Below, one piece after another: positions 62,636 to 64,000 of a stretch of 64,000 nucleotides of DNA. The notes below the pieces were generated by a model that saw only the letters and a program-made list of their open reading frames with translations, made no database searches and was not told where the DNA came from. Origin of the DNA: Leifsonia virtsii (GTDB taxonomy: Bacteria > Actinomycetota > Actinomycetes > Actinomycetales > Microbacteriaceae); the NCBI RefSeq assembly GCF_030433675.1, contig NZ_JAROCB010000003.1, forward strand, positions 1 through 64,000. Direction: 5' to 3'. The number at the start of each line of letters is the position of its first letter. Position 1 is the first letter of the stretch. Position numbers and translations under genes: made by a program.

Positions 62636-62967
62636 CGGAAGACGCCCTCGCGCCAGGCGTAAACGACCGCGGTAACCAGCACAGCAAGGAAGGCGAACAT
62701 CTCGACCACGGAACCGGCACCCGTCTCACGCACCGCGAGCACCCACGGATACATGAAAACCATCTCCATGTCGAACACCAGAAAGACGATCGCAATCGTG
62801 TACCAACGCACGTGGTACCGAGAGACCGCATGCTCCGTCACTGGCATACCCGACAAGAACGGTTCCTGAACCAACACCCGACCCGAGATGCGCACCAGCC
62901 GGGATACGCCGTAAAGCGCAACAAGCAGGAGCAGAGCTACGGTAAGCAGCACCAGAACATAGATCAT
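62626..62967 (-). CDS. nuoA: Complex I membrane subunit NuoA-like
   Basis: 113 residues, three membrane segments. Typical NuoA features: Pro-containing loop QEPFLSGMPVTEHAVSRYHV and the helix IAIVFLVFDMEMVFMYPW (conserved Asp/Glu). First gene of the operon, with AAGGAGG eight bases before the start. The NuoA loop Cys normally seen near the quinone site is Ser/Met here. Confidence 0.9.
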   Translation of the reverse strand: MIYVLVLLTVALLLLVALYGVSRLVRISGRVLVQEPFLSGMPVTEHAVSRYHVRWYTIAIVFLVFDMEMVFMYPWVLAVRETGAGSVVEMFAFLAVLVTAVVYAWREGVFRWT

Positions 62968-63014
62968 TGCGCCACCTCCTTGTCCAGAATTCCCCCCCAG
63001 ATCGGGAGAAACTG

Positions 63015-63035
63015 ATGCCTACTAGGGGTATACCC
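63015..63035. promoter_or_regulatory. CsoR-like half sites upstream of nuoA
   Basis: On the minus strand a degenerate box ATACCCCTAGTAGGCAT (63015-63031) overlaps the perfect palindrome GGGTATACCC (63026-63035). They lie 48-68 bp before the nuoA start. The left half-site matches the other copper boxes of the island; the right half is poor. Confidence 0.35.
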
Positions 63036-63431
63036 GCCACACTAACAACACCGTGGTGAGTACAACAGGACGCCAGCGAATCTCAGGTGCCGATCTTTGG
63101 CGGCGGGGCGAGTCACGGTTTCGCCCGGACCCGCGTTGCGGTCGTGCAAGGCGCCGTTCTCGTGGAAGGTTTCGACGTCTCCTCCAGGCATGCCCGCTAC
63201 GTAAGCCAACTCCTTCACGCCTCCGACCCGGGGCTTCAAGATCGTGTTCCCCGTTGCCCGTTGCCCGTTGCCCGTTGCCCACGTGGTCGCGATCGACTCG
63301 AAAGGGGCGAAGCTGGTTGGCCAACCGCTCATCTGCTGTGGCATCATCGCTACACCGCAGTCGGAAGTTAGCAGCAGGGATGGGTCGGATGTGCAGTCGC
63401 CGACCTCAACTCGCCGGAGTACTGTCGTGCC
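63036..63431. other. Non-coding or decayed stretch with heptamer repeats
   Basis: No gene I can support. Four tandem CCCGTTG copies occupy 63250-63277. A 101-codon frame on the minus strand (63042-63347) spans the repeats but has no recognisable motif. Confidence 0.35.
63250..63277. repeat. Four tandem CCCGTTG heptamers
   Basis: Perfect 7-bp direct repeats. A 7-bp unit changes the reading frame when gained or lost, so it would act as a frame switch if the region were coding. Confidence 0.8.
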
Positions 63432-63862
63432 ATGCCGGCCACCTCCGTTGTCGATGTAGACGGGAGACGGTTGCGCCTAACTAGCCTGGACAAGGTGCTT
63501 TACCTGGAGACCGGGACCACCAAGGGCGACGTCATCCACTACTACGCGAGCATCGCGGCGGCGTAACTCCCCCACCTAGCCGGCCGGCCCGTGACACGGA
63601 ACCGCTGGCCTGATGGCGTCGGCTTGACTTCGGCGCCGATCGAGGCGTTCTTCGAGAAGGATGTGGGCATGGGCGTCCCGGACTGGGTGTTGCGCCAAAC
63701 CATCCTTCACTCCGGCCGGGAGAAGCGCTATCCGGTGGTCACCGATCGCGCGACACTCGTCTGGGTAGCTCAAACTGCTGCGCTCGAAATCCACGTCCCG
63801 CAATAGCAGTTCAACACGGACCGCCGCCCCACACGGATGCTGCTCGACTTCGATCCGGGCGA
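63432..63862 (+). pseudogene. Broken LigD polymerase-domain gene
   Basis: From ATG 63432 the frame encodes the start of a LigD-type polymerase (VDGRRLRLTSLDKVLYLETG, GDVIHYYASIA). It hits TAA at 63564, continues in the same frame with LPHLAGRPVTRNRWPDGVG and FFEKDVGMGVPDWV to LEIHVPQ, then TAG at 63804 where Trp is expected (HVPQW), then PTRMLLDFDPGE. After about 63862 homology stops, probably by truncation. Two nonsense codons in one frame mean it cannot make the full NHEJ polymerase. Confidence 0.8.
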
Positions 63863-64000
63863 AACTACTTCACCCAGCGCGCCGCGTGGGGCTACAGCCC
63901 CAGCGACGAGGAGCAGATCGTGACCGCCGACAAGGCAGCCGACGAGGAAGGAGACGCAGCAACGGTCAGCTCGGACCCTGGCGTAGGTGACTGACCACGC

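Noticed and set aside
63042-63347. 101-codon minus-strand frame over the heptamer repeats
   Set aside because: The repeat makes it look coding (ATGNGQRATGN), but there is no family signal and no operon context.

Overview
The window is high-GC actinobacterial DNA, most likely from the family Microbacteriaceae. This is inferred from gene families (DUF2510 and DUF3566 proteins, Alr/MarA-free simple operons, CsoR, MurT/GatD, actinobacterial MobF relaxase) and from ATGA-coupled operons. No rRNA or housekeeping marker allows a genus call. Three blocks can be seen.

Block 1, about 1-11.83 kb, is an integrated mobile element whose left end lies outside the window. It carries a DnaQ-type exonuclease with a BRCT tail, a MobF/TraA relaxase-helicase, a small Mrr-like protein, a 490-residue protein with a PD-(D/E)XK-like core, and a group made of an HD phosphohydrolase, a Nudix hydrolase and an XRE regulator. 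It ends with a small coupled gene pair, an excisionase and a tyrosine integrase. The integrase stops about 50 bp from the 3' end of a tRNA-Ser(GCU) gene, which is the likely attachment site.

Block 2, 11.8-22.5 kb, looks like ordinary chromosome and has visibly higher GC. A lipoprotein-dependent ABC importer is fused by overlaps to a glycerophosphodiester phosphodiesterase and an inositol-monophosphatase-family enzyme, and a DeoR regulator diverges from it. Two short-chain dehydrogenases follow, each divergent from its own regulator (TetR, XRE/MmyB). Candidate operators are visible in the intergenic gaps.

Block 3 runs from 22.5 kb to the window end and starts at a tRNA 3'-end fragment. It is a large metal and cell-envelope island. 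In order it holds: zinc-type CDF exporter with ArsR regulator, a Cys-rich copper-storage protein, a MurT-like/GatD/VanY cell-wall operon, a CsoR-boxed membrane protein, a copZ-copA-YHS-copB-csoR operon, a DUF6153/DUF305/multicopper oxidase operon, and a long operon joining peptidoglycan hydrolases to system II cytochrome c maturation (TlpA, ResB, CcsB, CcdA) and a second-type Lgt. It closes with a class I aldolase and a membrane-arm-only Complex I operon (nuoA, H, J, K, L, M, N). CsoR-like boxes recur in front of several of these operons, so copper probably coordinates the island. A broken ligD polymerase gene marks the right end of the window.

The strongest candidate for something undescribed is the Complex-I-like operon. 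It has no NuoB, C, D, E, F, G or I. In their place is a 397-residue protein that looks like a NuoB remnant joined to a NuoD-like segment, without the cysteines for cluster N2 and with a Met/His/Asp-rich insert. Next in interest are the zinc-ribbon-less MurT homologue and a set of domain-shuffled secreted wall hydrolases wired to cytochrome c maturation genes.
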